DNA of 12,594 bases from Candidatus Cloacimonadota bacterium (GTDB lineage: Bacteria; Cloacimonadota; Cloacimonadia; JGIOTU-2), in assembly GCA_014384665.1 (NCBI GenBank), contig JACNFI010000391.1:1-12594 (forward strand), given 5' to 3'. Under the pieces are notes generated by a model. That model had not been told where the DNA came from and searched no databases. It saw only the letters and a program-made list of their open reading frames with translations. Every line of letters starts with the position of its first letter. Position 1 is the first letter of the stretch. This document shows positions 6,230 to 12,594 of the stretch, one piece after another. Position numbers and translations under genes: made by a program.

Positions 6230-6472
6230 TTAAGTGGCTTGTCCTCTGGTCCATAATTCATATTCACTTAAATCCAACTCATCGTTCCAGCTTACTCCAT
6301 ATCCTCCGGGGTCAACTTTTATAGATTTAAAAAAAACTTTGTTCTTTAAAATACTAAACAGAGGGTCCTTGAACTTCTCCTTACAATTGTATTTTTTTAT
6401 AACATTATTATCAAAGGTAATAAGTAATAAATAATTATCTAATGCCTTAACGGATTTTATTCTGGGATGCAT
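6230..6472 (-). CDS. DUF2442 family protein, probable TA partner
   Basis: This 80-aa protein fits DUF2442: an N-terminal strand-rich part (RIKSVKALDNYLLLITFDN, residues 4-22) and the typical ending GVSWNDELDLSEYELW. Proteins of this family are small, soluble and commonly encoded next to DUF4160; the pair is often listed as a putative toxin-antitoxin module, without an agreed biochemical role. The ATG at 6472 follows the DUF4160 stop by 11 nt. The ribosome-binding site AGAAGG overlaps that stop, which indicates coupled translation from one mRNA. Confidence 0.85.
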   Translation of the reverse strand: MHPRIKSVKALDNYLLLITFDNNVIKKYNCKEKFKDPLFSILKNKVFFKSIKVDPGGYGVSWNDELDLSEYELWTRGQAT

Positions 6473-6483
6473 TATAGTACCTT

Positions 6484-6732
6484 CTATTTCAAATCTGGTA
6501 ATTTTTTAAATTCTTGTTCATTCCATATTTTTAATAGCTCATCTTTATATTTTTCTGCCCATTCTCTTACTAATTTAATAGCTCGGGGTGGTAAATCTCC
6601 TTCTATCATCTCAATAGAGTTTATATCAAAAACACCAATATATTCACCATATACAGCATGAAAATGTGGAGGAAAGTGATTATTAAAATACATCTTAATT
6701 ATAATTCCATAAAATCTCGCTATAACAGGCAT
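6484..6732 (-). CDS. DUF4160 family protein, probable TA partner
   Basis: From the ATG at 6732 the product is about 82 aa, starting MPVIARFYGIIIKMYF, the usual N-terminus of DUF4160. It contains the hallmark HFPPHFHAVYGEY with its histidines, then an acidic segment, DINSIEMIEGDLPPRA, and the helix LVREWAEKYKDELLKIW. I chose this ATG because AAAGGA lies 9 nt upstream; an in-frame TTG at 6762 would add ten residues not usual in the family. Gene order DUF4160 then DUF2442 is common in bacteria and often annotated as toxin-antitoxin. Which member is the toxin cannot be told from the sequence. Confidence 0.87.
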   Translation of the reverse strand: MPVIARFYGIIIKMYFNNHFPPHFHAVYGEYIGVFDINSIEMIEGDLPPRAIKLVREWAEKYKDELLKIWNEQEFKKLPDLK

Positions 6733-6751
6733 ACCTACTTTTCCTTTACTT

Positions 6752-6786
6752 AAACTTGACAAATGTTAAGAACTTGTGTTAAGTTT
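6752..6786. promoter_or_regulatory. Inverted repeat upstream of DUF4160, possible operator
   Basis: AAACTTGACAA (6752-6762) is nearly the reverse complement of TTGTGTTAAGTTT (6774-6786), with one mismatch and one extra base around an 11-nt centre. It lies 20-54 nt before the DUF4160 start, where autoregulatory TA operators usually sit. The binding role is inferred. Confidence 0.4.
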
Positions 6787-6884
6787 TTAAGGTTAAATTT
6801 TTACGCTTTCCCAGCAGAACCAAGCACATTATATTTCTATGCTTATATATTTCGATTCTATTCTGCAAAAACAGGATAATTTAC

Positions 6885-7988
6885 CTATTCTTTTTCCTCT
6901 TTTTCTTCCTTCTTTTCAGTCTCTTTTTTCTCTTCCGGCTTTTCTTCTTTTTCCTCTACTTTTTCAGGCTCTTCCTCTTTTTCTTCCTCTTCTATTTTTT
7001 CCTCTTCCTCTTTCTTTGGATAGAATTTCTCCTGAGATGAGAGGTAAATAAAAGTATCAGCAGCGCTCATATAGGTAAAGGAATATGAAAAACCTACACT
7101 GGCTACAACTATTAAGCATATACCAATTATAAATCCTGGTATAAAATAATATCCACCAACAGGAGTTTCAAATGCAAGCCCTTTAAAGATAAAACTCAGG
7201 AAGTTAAAAAATGGTGGAAGCGTAATCTTTGTAAACTCACCACCCATAACTATTTTCGCACCCCAGCTAGTTACTAAAATGGAGCCGTGAAGAACTGCTA
7301 ATACAAATGCAAATGCAATTGCACCAACAATTGCAGAGATAAAATGGGTTACAATTATGTAAATCCCTTTATCTTTAACTAAATGAAACATAGATATGAT
7401 TGTATCCATCGCTGACTTTTGCTCAACACCAATTATAACTGAGCCAAAACAGTCTGCAAATAATAAAACCACAAGAGTAAGTATAAAGAATACTGAAATT
7501 CCTAATGGAATAAGATACATTATAGAAAGCCAGAGCGAACCTACATAAGGAATTGCTCCAATAGCATAAAAGAACAACTGCCCAAGAGCAAGAAGAACAA
7601 AAATTAATATCCAGCCTAATACATAAAAGATAAAGGTTTTGAAATGCTTACATAAAAACTTACCAATATCTTTCCACCCGACAAATATTTCATCATCTAC
7701 TGCTTCTCTACGGATTGAAAAAGCAATACACATCCTTGCTATGAAAAATATGAATGCTATAAGAACGATAGCAAGTATGTTTCTAAAGGTGAATAATGAA
7801 AATACAGCAATATCACTTACTGTAAGAATATTCATTTTAAAGAAAGGTACTCTAAAAAGGAAAAATGCAATAAGAGCAGAAATGATTAATGCAATTGCTG
7901 AGATGAATAGACGATGAAATCTCCAACTATGATTCCATGCCTTAAAGATGTCTCTAAACTTAAAGACCTTAGCTTCTTTTTCTTCCAT
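6885..7988 (-). CDS. Multi-pass membrane protein with acidic Glu/Lys tail
   Basis: I do not recognise a specific family. The 367-aa protein has a short polar N-terminus (KFRDIFKAWNHSWRFHRL), then about seven hydrophobic segments between residues 27 and 315, with charged loops such as FSIRREAVDDEIFVGWKDIGK. The end (about residues 325-367) is a low-complexity run of Glu and Lys. The arrangement of long hydrophobic helices with an N-terminal amphipathic segment resembles the loosely defined glycerophosphoryl-diester-phosphodiesterase-membrane/DUF4013-type integral proteins, but the match is too vague to assign. The start is well supported: a strong GGAGG ribosome-binding site lies 7 nt before the ATG at 7988. 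It is 51 nt from the preceding secreted-protein gene, with its own TTGACA box overlapping that gene's end. Confidence 0.75.
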   Translation of the reverse strand: MEEKEAKVFKFRDIFKAWNHSWRFHRLFISAIALIISALIAFFLFRVPFFKMNILTVSDIAVFSLFTFRNILAIVLIAFIFFIARMCIAFSIRREAVDDEIFVGWKDIGKFLCKHFKTFIFYVLGWILIFVLLALGQLFFYAIGAIPYVGSLWLSIMYLIPLGISVFFILTLVVLLFADCFGSVIIGVEQKSAMDTIISMFHLVKDKGIYIIVTHFISAIVGAIAFAFVLAVLHGSILVTSWGAKIVMGGEFTKITLPPFFNFLSFIFKGLAFETPVGGYYFIPGFIIGICLIVVASVGFSYSFTYMSAADTFIYLSSQEKFYPKKEEEEKIEEEEKEEEPEKVEEKEEKPEEKKETEKKEEKEEKE

Positions 7989-8039
7989 TTTATTTCCTCC
8001 AGGTTATTATTTATTATATTTCATTTTTTATTGTATTAT

Positions 8040-8612
8040 TCATTTCCTGTCAAATAATATGATAAAATTTCTATCAGGCATAAAATTAGATCTATACCAG
8101 AAATATTTTCTTTTATTTTGACCCACATAACTGGAATCAGGTTTATAAGAAAGCGAATCTATTTCTATGTTATTTGAAGTTCCAAGCTGAAAATTGGCGA
8201 TTTGTAATGGTTTTCTCCAATATTTGACCGTTGTTAATATGTATTCAGCCTTATTGCCGTAAAGCTTTTGTTTGTAAAAGATTCTATATTTGCCAACCCT
8301 GAAAGGTTCAAGGCTCACATTGAAAAAAAACCCTGTTGTTTTTCTCTTGATTATTTCTTCAGGGATACTATCAATTAAATTATATATTAAAACTGAATCA
8401 ACCTCACCATATAAACTATCTTCTGGAAAGGGATAATATAGCATATTGTTTACAGGCTTGTCTGATACATTGCAGATATAATAAATACCATCTACATAAA
8501 AAAATGAATCTTGAATAGTAAAGGCAACATCTTCTCGGATAAATTCTAAAGAATGACAGTAAATCTCAATGCTGAAAAATAAGATTATAAGCGAAACAGA
8601 AGAAAATCTCAT
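8040..8612 (-). CDS. Small exported protein, unknown function
   Basis: This 190-aa protein has a signal peptide (MRFSSVSLIILFFSIEIYCHS; cleavage probably near residue 20). The rest is rich in aromatic residues and predicted strands, with pieces such as YPFPEDSLYGEVDSVLIYN and FNVSLEPFRVGKYRIFYKQ. A beta-sandwich exported or surface protein is likely, but I recognise no family. Its ATG overlaps the stop of the preceding gene by 4 nt (ATGA), so the two are co-translated. It may work with the sorting-domain protein at the cell surface; this is inference from the overlap. Confidence 0.7.
   Translation of the reverse strand: MRFSSVSLIILFFSIEIYCHSLEFIREDVAFTIQDSFFYVDGIYYICNVSDKPVNNMLYYPFPEDSLYGEVDSVLIYNLIDSIPEEIIKRKTTGFFFNVSLEPFRVGKYRIFYKQKLYGNKAEYILTTVKYWRKPLQIANFQLGTSNNIEIDSLSYKPDSSYVGQNKRKYFWYRSNFMPDRNFIILFDRK
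8045..8053 (-). promoter_or_regulatory. Candidate -35 box, TTGACAGGA
   Basis: Reads TTGACAGGA on the minus strand and overlaps the last codons of the 190-aa gene. With 17-nt spacing the -10 would be TAAAAA; TACAAT is a better box but only 12 nt away. It would serve the membrane-protein gene starting at 7988. Confidence 0.4.
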
Positions 8613-9745
8613 CTAACCATAATCATCTTATTAGTTTTGATTTTTTTGCCGTCAACTTCAAATGAATAAAAATAGAATCCAGGTGGTTGTAAAACACCTT
8701 CTTGGTTTGTTCCATCCCACACAACTTTAGTCATTGGGCATTGGTCATTTGTCATTGGCATTAGTGCCTTTACAAGCTGTCCTCTTATGTTATAAATATT
8801 TATCTGTGTAAATCCGTGTAAATCCGTGGCAGAAAAAGAAATCCTTGTTGATTCAATGAATGGATTTGGATAATTGCTCAAATTAATCTGATTCCATTTT
8901 TTTATTTCTTCATCCACTGATGTTAAATTAATATAGAATTCACAATAGGTTGTAGAATCAGGTTCAATGGTGATTAAAGTATCCAGCATCGCAATATCAT
9001 CTACATAAATTGTTACATCATAATTCATTCCATACATGTTTGTATTCTCAAAATAACCGTTTTCTGAAGTTTCAATAATGAATTCCTCTTCATTAGGACA
9101 AGAGAAGTAATTAATTATCGCACCTTGAATGGGATTACCTTGTAAATCATAGACATATCCGCAAAAAGTTCCTCGGGTATTAACTGAAAAAATGTTACTT
9201 CCTAAAGAAGGAATATTATCTTTTGCAAGTATGTATATTATAATCCAAGTGGGAAACCCTTGCCAATCATACCAATAATATTCCAAAGTTCCTCTTGCAA
9301 GTGATTGACCTTCATTAGGTGCATTGACATAAGATCCAGGATAAGTTCCAAAAGAAATGATATCATCAACAAAACTTCCCGTAATCATTATAAAGTCACC
9401 ATTTTTATCAATGAATAAAGGGGTTGAAATGTCATCTTCCGTAATTAGAAGTATACTATCAGGAAATAAAACAGTGCCTTCATTAAAAGTGGTTTCTCCT
9501 GCGGAAGAAATAAGAGTGCACTCATCCAAAAAAAGAGGTTCTGTCCATTCCACAGCATATGCCAACTCAATCGTCCAGTTATTCCCTTCAAAATAAATTT
9601 CACTAATTACCGAGGGAGGTGGTACTGGATCTCCAGCTAATTGTGAAAATAAAAATAGAATAAATATTGTAACATAAATCTTTTTCCCCGATAAGTATTG
9701 GCCCGCCTGCCATCTGTCGGGCAGGGATTTCGCATTGCTCAACAT
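8609..9745 (-). CDS. Secreted LTD-like protein with CarboxypepD_reg and FlgD-like sorting domain
   Basis: From the ATG at 9745 the protein is 378 aa. That start has a GGGAG ribosome-binding site six to eight bases upstream; the earlier ATG at 9772 has none. A signal-type hydrophobic segment (IYVTIFILFLFSQLAG) begins only after some 20 residues. Next is a lamin-tail-like domain (VISEIYFEGNNWTIEL to GQSLARG ... PSLGSNIFS), then a carboxypeptidase-regulatory-like domain (GTFCGYVYDLQGNPIQGAI). The C-terminus is a FlgD-like/type-IX-style sorting domain (NYPNPFIESTRISF, INIYNIRGQLVKAL, VVWDGTNQEG, then GFYFYSFEVDGKKIKTNKM). Surface display or secretion is expected. Three stretches are repeat-derived: residues about 4-20, the piece SATDLHGF before INIYN, and MPMTNDQCPMTK. 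Confidence 0.85.
   Translation of the reverse strand: MLSNAKSLPDRWQAGQYLSGKKIYVTIFILFLFSQLAGDPVPPPSVISEIYFEGNNWTIELAYAVEWTEPLFLDECTLISSAGETTFNEGTVLFPDSILLITEDDISTPLFIDKNGDFIMITGSFVDDIISFGTYPGSYVNAPNEGQSLARGTLEYYWYDWQGFPTWIIIYILAKDNIPSLGSNIFSVNTRGTFCGYVYDLQGNPIQGAIINYFSCPNEEEFIIETSENGYFENTNMYGMNYDVTIYVDDIAMLDTLITIEPDSTTYCEFYINLTSVDEEIKKWNQINLSNYPNPFIESTRISFSATDLHGFTQINIYNIRGQLVKALMPMTNDQCPMTKVVWDGTNQEGVLQPPGFYFYSFEVDGKKIKTNKMIMVR
8731..8763. repeat. ATTGGTCATT-type repeat inside the sorting domain
   Basis: The run is made of near-repeated units TCATTGGGCATTGG, TCATTTG and TCATTGGCATTA. It encodes MPMTNDQCPMTK in the loop between two strands of the FlgD-like domain and keeps the frame. Confidence 0.6.
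8802..8830. repeat. GTGTAAATCC repeat inside the sorting domain
   Basis: GTGTAAATCC occurs twice in tandem, followed by GTGGC. On the coding strand it reads as GCCACGGATTTACACGG-type sequence, a common dispersed unit related to the CCACGAATTTACC sequence at 151-163. It encodes the DLHGFTQI portion of the secreted protein in frame. Confidence 0.65.
9686..9736. repeat. GC-rich repeat inserted before the signal peptide
   Basis: This 51-nt, GC-rich segment contains the hairpin CCTGCC/GGCAGG (9706-9711 with 9720-9725) and is unlike its AT-rich surroundings. It encodes residues 4-20 of the secreted protein (SLPDRWQAGQYLSG region) in frame, between the start codon and the hydrophobic segment. Confidence 0.65.
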
Positions 9746-9792
9746 TTTTTTCTCTCCCAAATTATTATTCATAATTAATAAAATTATTTTTT

Positions 9793-9801
9793 TCCTGTCA
9801 A
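9793..9801 (-). promoter_or_regulatory. Candidate -35 box, TTGACAGGA
   Basis: Reads TTGACAGGA on the minus strand, 56 nt before the chosen ATG at 9745. TATTAA at 15-nt spacing or TTAATT at 17-nt spacing could be the -10. Its position leaves the alternative ATG at 9772 too close to the transcript start, which supports 9745. Confidence 0.45.
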
Positions 9802-9838
9802 ATTTTTTATAAAAATTTTGGAAAAAAGTATGAAAAAC

Positions 9839-9867
9839 TTGACATCTAAAACTTTACTATTAAATTA
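9839..9867 (+). promoter_or_regulatory. Candidate promoter of the efflux operon
   Basis: TTGACA (9839-9844) is followed by TATTAA (9858-9863) at 13-nt spacing, or by AAATTA at 17 nt. It lies about 70 nt before the padR start. The spacer up to the gene is AT-rich and may hold the PadR operator, but I see no strong dyad. Confidence 0.4.
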
Positions 9868-9912
9868 TTGAATAGTTTATTTCCAACTAATTAAGTTTTG
9901 AGAGGTATGCGT

Positions 9913-10485
9913 ATGAATAAAAATGAATTAATAGTTTTAGGTTTGCTTAATGAGGGACCTGCTTACGGCTATCAATTAAAAAACATAATTCAAGAAAGAG
10001 GGCTTGATAAATGGGGAATTATTAAGCAACCATCAATTTACAGTACGCTTAACAAATTAGAAAAAGAAGAGAAAATTACCGGGAAAAAAGAGCAGCATGG
10101 AAATATGCCACCAAGTACAATTTATTCGTTAACAGAAAAAGGAAAAAGAGCGCTAAAGCAAAATGTTGAAGAGGCATTGACTTCCCGAAAAATTCCTGTG
10201 AATCCCGCCATACTGGGAATTGCTTTTATAACAGGAACATCCAAACAAAGTGCATTGAAAATTTTAAGAGAAAACCTGGAATTCATAGAGAAGCAGAGCA
10301 AAGCATTTCTTAAAGTAAAGTCAGATGCAGAAAAGAAAAATATTGGATTCAACCGTCAATTTATACTTGATTTTGGAAATGATATACGCCCAATTGTAAA
10401 AAAAAGATTAGAAGAATTAATCAAAAAAATTGAAGAAACCGACGAGTCATTTTTTTATCAAGAGAAAGAAGGAGACGCAGAATGA
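9913..10485 (+). CDS. PadR family transcriptional regulator
   Basis: This is a cytoplasmic DNA-binding regulator of 190 aa. The N-terminal winged helix is typical of PadR: LIVLGLLNEGPAYGYQLKNI, then the recognition region IKQPSIYSTLNKLEKEEKI, the wing (GKKEQHGNMPPSTIYSLTEKGK) and a C-terminal helical dimerisation part ending in KKRLEELIKKIEET. I chose the ATG at 9913 because AGAGGT (9901-9906) is correctly spaced; upstream TTG and ATG codons in the same frame would overlap this site. Its stop overlaps the tolC-family start by 4 nt (ATGA), so it is the first gene of the efflux operon and the likely local repressor, perhaps released by a toxic ligand. Confidence 0.9.
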   Translation: MNKNELIVLGLLNEGPAYGYQLKNIIQERGLDKWGIIKQPSIYSTLNKLEKEEKITGKKEQHGNMPPSTIYSLTEKGKRALKQNVEEALTSRKIPVNPAILGIAFITGTSKQSALKILRENLEFIEKQSKAFLKVKSDAEKKNIGFNRQFILDFGNDIRPIVKKRLEELIKKIEETDESFFYQEKEGDAE

Positions 10486-11867
10486 GAAAAATAATTTTGA
10501 TGATTTTATCTATTTTTGTTACCTCTTTTTTGTATGCAATAAATCTTGAAGATGCCCAGAAAATTGCCAGACAAAACAATAAAAATTTTCTCAGTCAAAA
10601 GGCAAATGTTGAGCAGGCAAACTGGAATAAATATAATGCATTCACAAACTTTCTGCCGAAATTTTCTCTTGATGAAAGTATTGTGAGAATAGACAATGAT
10701 ACCTACAATCAGGCTATTCAAACAATAGATATACCTGTCTTTGATATAAATAATCCCTCAAATATTATTGGTTTCCTTCCAATGTCATCTTCATCAATGT
10801 ATCCTGATGGAATATTCAAAACTACCTATACCACAAAGTTAACAATCCAACAACCAATCTTCAATGGCGGCAAAATATTTCTTGGCTATCAAATTGCAAA
10901 TTTATCAAAAAAACAAGCAGATTTGAATCTTCAGAGCAAAGGCGATAATCTGGATTATCAAGTTGCCGAAGTATATTTCAACCTTCTGAAAATGAATGAT
11001 GTATTAGAAATTTCAGAGAAAAGTTTGGTATCAAGTCAGGTACAATTGGAAAAGGTTACAGAAAAATTTGATGTGGGAATAGCAAAAAAATCTGATATTT
11101 TACAATGGAAAGTTAAAGTTGAAAATGACAAAATCACATTGGAAGAAATAAAGAATAGTATTGCTGTTCTAAAAACTGTCTGGAAAAATCTACTTGGTTT
11201 TGATACGAGTGAAAATATTCCATTACCAGAAAATATTTTCCTTTCAGAATATGATATTGAGATTAAAAAATATTCAAGATTTTCTGAAAATGAAAAAGAT
11301 AGAGAACTGCAACAGATTCTTTCTCAAACTGAAAATTACAATCCTGATTTGAAAAATTTAGCAATAACAGAAAAAATTGCAAAAAAAGGGTATCAAATAG
11401 CAAAAGGGAATTTTCTTCCTTCATTAAATTTGCAGTATTCAAGGCAGTTTGAAAGCGATGATAAACTTGATTTTGATGGAATAACCAAATGGAATGTTGC
11501 TGCAATTGCATCATTCCCGATTTTCCAAAGTGGAGCGAATTTCACAAATTTGAAAAAAAGTAAATATGAATTCAAAAAAACCAAACTTCAACTTGAAGAC
11601 GCAAAAGAGAAAATCCTGATGGGTGCAGAAAATAGTTTCTATAATATTATAACTAATGCAAAAAAAGTCAATGGCAGCAAGTTGGCTCTGGAGAATTCAA
11701 AAGAGAATCATAAAATCATCAATGATTTCTATAAGCAAAATATGGTTACCAATACTGAACTTTTAGACGCAGAAGTTATGCTCTTTGCAGGTGAGATGAA
11801 CTTGGCGGTTGCTTATTATGATTATATTCTGGCAAAATATGAGCTGTATAAATTTATAAAAAAATGA
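10482..11867 (+). CDS. TolC family outer-membrane efflux protein
   Basis: The 461-aa protein, of normal length for the family, forms the trimeric outer-membrane and periplasmic channel of tripartite export systems. It has a signal peptide (residues 1-19, ending near FLYAI), then two related OEP halves. The first has LEDAQKIARQNNKNFLSQKANVEQA (start of the first long helix) and FNGGKIFLGYQIANLSKKQADL, the typical strand-to-helix junction. The second has NLAITEKIAKKGYQIAKGNFLPSL and FPIFQSGANFTNLKKSKYEF. The end (ELLDAEVMLFAGEMNLAVAYYDYILAKYEL) is also typical. AAGGAG precedes the ATG. It overlaps padR by 4 nt and is followed after 97 nt by the adaptor gene. Confidence 0.93.
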   Translation: MRKIILMILSIFVTSFLYAINLEDAQKIARQNNKNFLSQKANVEQANWNKYNAFTNFLPKFSLDESIVRIDNDTYNQAIQTIDIPVFDINNPSNIIGFLPMSSSSMYPDGIFKTTYTTKLTIQQPIFNGGKIFLGYQIANLSKKQADLNLQSKGDNLDYQVAEVYFNLLKMNDVLEISEKSLVSSQVQLEKVTEKFDVGIAKKSDILQWKVKVENDKITLEEIKNSIAVLKTVWKNLLGFDTSENIPLPENIFLSEYDIEIKKYSRFSENEKDRELQQILSQTENYNPDLKNLAITEKIAKKGYQIAKGNFLPSLNLQYSRQFESDDKLDFDGITKWNVAAIASFPIFQSGANFTNLKKSKYEFKKTKLQLEDAKEKILMGAENSFYNIITNAKKVNGSKLALENSKENHKIINDFYKQNMVTNTELLDAEVMLFAGEMNLAVAYYDYILAKYELYKFIKK

Positions 11868-11875
11868 AGACTAAA

Positions 11876-11949
11876 GCCACGGAGACACAGAGGTCACAGA
11901 GGAAAAATTAAATATATAAATTATCTCTGTGTCTCTGCGACTCTGTGGC
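11876..11949. repeat. CACAGAG-type inverted repeat within the operon
   Basis: The left arm, GCCACGGAGACACAGAGG and on (11876-11901), and the right arm (about 11925-11949, ending GACTCTGTGGC) are imperfect reverse complements around an AT-rich loop. Both belong to the same family as 10-35. The element fills nearly the whole tolC-adaptor gap and would form a long hairpin in the operon mRNA. Confidence 0.85.
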
Positions 11950-11964
11950 AAATTAGGAGAAAAA

Positions 11965-12594
11965 ATGAAGAAAATAACATTGAAACTTATCAGCATTATA
12001 ATTGTTGCTTTGATTATATTTGTTGCATGTTCAAAGAAACAAGAACCAAAATCTGATGTTGAGTTCACAGGCAAAAACTATGTAAAAGTCGCCTTGGCAG
12101 AGCAAAAAAGCATTGAAGAATTGCTACTTTTTACCGGTCAACTACAAGCAGTTCAGGAAGCATATATTGGCTCCGGGATGGCATTGAGAATTAAAGACAT
12201 CTTGGTAGAAGAAGGTGATATTGTAAATGAAGGTGACTTGTTGTTGCTTATGGATGATGCACAACTAAAGCAGGCAGAAGCACAATTTATCTCCGCTGAA
12301 AAAGATTATGAAAGAATGAAAGTCCTGAAAGAAAAAGGAAGTATCAGCGACCAAGCATTTGACCAGGTAGAAGCAGGGTATAAAGCCGCTAAAGCTGGAT
12401 ATGAATTTATGAAAAGCAATACTGAGATAAGAGCACCTTTTTCTGGAATAATCACAGCAAAATTAAAGAAAGCTGGTGAAGAATTTACACCTATGATGGG
12501 TGGAGCAATACTGAAACTCGTTAATATAAATGAGTTAAAAATAAAGGTTTGCATTTCTGATAAAGATATAAATCTTATAAAAAAGGGTCAGAAA
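11965..12594 (+). CDS. HlyD/RND-type periplasmic adaptor, 3' end missing
   Basis: The open frame runs from the ATG at 11965 to the window edge (210 codons) without a stop. The N-terminus is a lipoprotein-type signal (hydrophobic stretch ending IIFVAC, Cys22), although Phe at -3 is not ideal for a lipobox. The mature part shows the usual adaptor order: first beta strands (VKVALAEQKSIEELLLFTGQLQAV), the biotinyl-lipoyl half motif IKDILVEEGDIVNEGDLLLLMDD, a helical hairpin (AQFISAEKDYERMKVLKEKGSISDQAFDQ), then the second lipoyl half IRAPFSGIITAKLKKAGEEF. It links an inner-membrane pump to TolC. AGGAG (11955-11959) precedes the ATG. The pump itself (RND or MacB-type ABC) is expected beyond the window. 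Confidence 0.92.
   Translation, partial: MKKITLKLISIIIVALIIFVACSKKQEPKSDVEFTGKNYVKVALAEQKSIEELLLFTGQLQAVQEAYIGSGMALRIKDILVEEGDIVNEGDLLLLMDDAQLKQAEAQFISAEKDYERMKVLKEKGSISDQAFDQVEAGYKAAKAGYEFMKSNTEIRAPFSGIITAKLKKAGEEFTPMMGGAILKLVNINELKIKVCISDKDINLIKKGQK

Noticed and set aside
6751..6761. TTGACA at 6756-6761 as a plus-strand promoter
   Set aside because: No plus-strand gene follows; the box is one arm of the inverted repeat upstream of DUF4160.
6839..7051. Plus-strand Leu/Pro/Phe-rich open frame
   Set aside because: It is the complement of the Glu/Lys repeat of the membrane-protein gene.
9745..9772. Start of the sorting-domain protein at 9772
   Set aside because: No ribosome-binding site there, and the candidate promoter would start transcription at about that position; 9745 has GGGAG at proper spacing.
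11871..12554. Two minus-strand open frames over the adaptor gene
   Set aside because: The plus strand encodes a continuous, recognisable HlyD/RND adaptor over the same stretch.

Overview
The window is AT-rich, bacterial and clearly accessory in character. Three things suggest a member of the FCB group, perhaps a Cloacimonadota/WOR-3-like candidate phylum. There is a secreted protein with a C-terminal 'NYPNPF ... FlgD-like' sorting/anchoring domain, a secreted SUMF1-fold protein, and many dispersed intergenic repeats (CACAGAG-type, ATTCTGAA-type, ATTGGTCATT-type). This placement is inference from style; no rRNA or other phylogenetic marker apart from gap is present.

Layout. Positions 1-667 hold no gene but a mosaic of nested inverted repeats, a 47-nt direct repeat and a 9-bp tandem repeat. 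On the minus strand, 668-1699 encodes an exported formylglycine-generating-enzyme-fold protein. A repeat-rich spacer follows, then gap (type I GAPDH, plus strand, 1994-2989) and a bidirectional terminator at 3013-3038. Converging on that terminator is a four-gene minus-strand operon (5922 down to 3070): a 179-aa soluble helical protein, a 407-aa MotA/TolQ/ExbB-like membrane protein with a very long helical tail, a 140-aa single-TM ExbD/MotB/ZorB-like partner, and a 203-aa Lys-rich protein. The stator-plus-tail organisation recalls Zorya ZorA/ZorB, but the two flanking proteins match no Zorya effector I know. This is the best candidate here for an undescribed system.

Directly upstream of that operon, on the same strand, is a compact, GC-richer, well-folded RNA (about 5971-6118) ending in its own terminator. 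Further upstream lies a DUF4160/DUF2442 pair that resembles a toxin-antitoxin module (6732-6230). Next come a multi-pass membrane protein with a Glu/Lys tail (7988-6885) and a two-gene unit for secreted proteins (9745-8040). The larger secreted protein appears to have had three different dispersed repeats inserted in frame.

The right end is a plus-strand efflux operon: a PadR regulator, a TolC-family outer-membrane protein, and the start of a HlyD/RND-type periplasmic adaptor that runs off the window. The inner-membrane pump is presumably just beyond the end. PadR is the likely local repressor, the adaptor and TolC form the envelope-spanning conduit, and a CACAGAG inverted repeat sits inside the operon between tolC and the adaptor gene.
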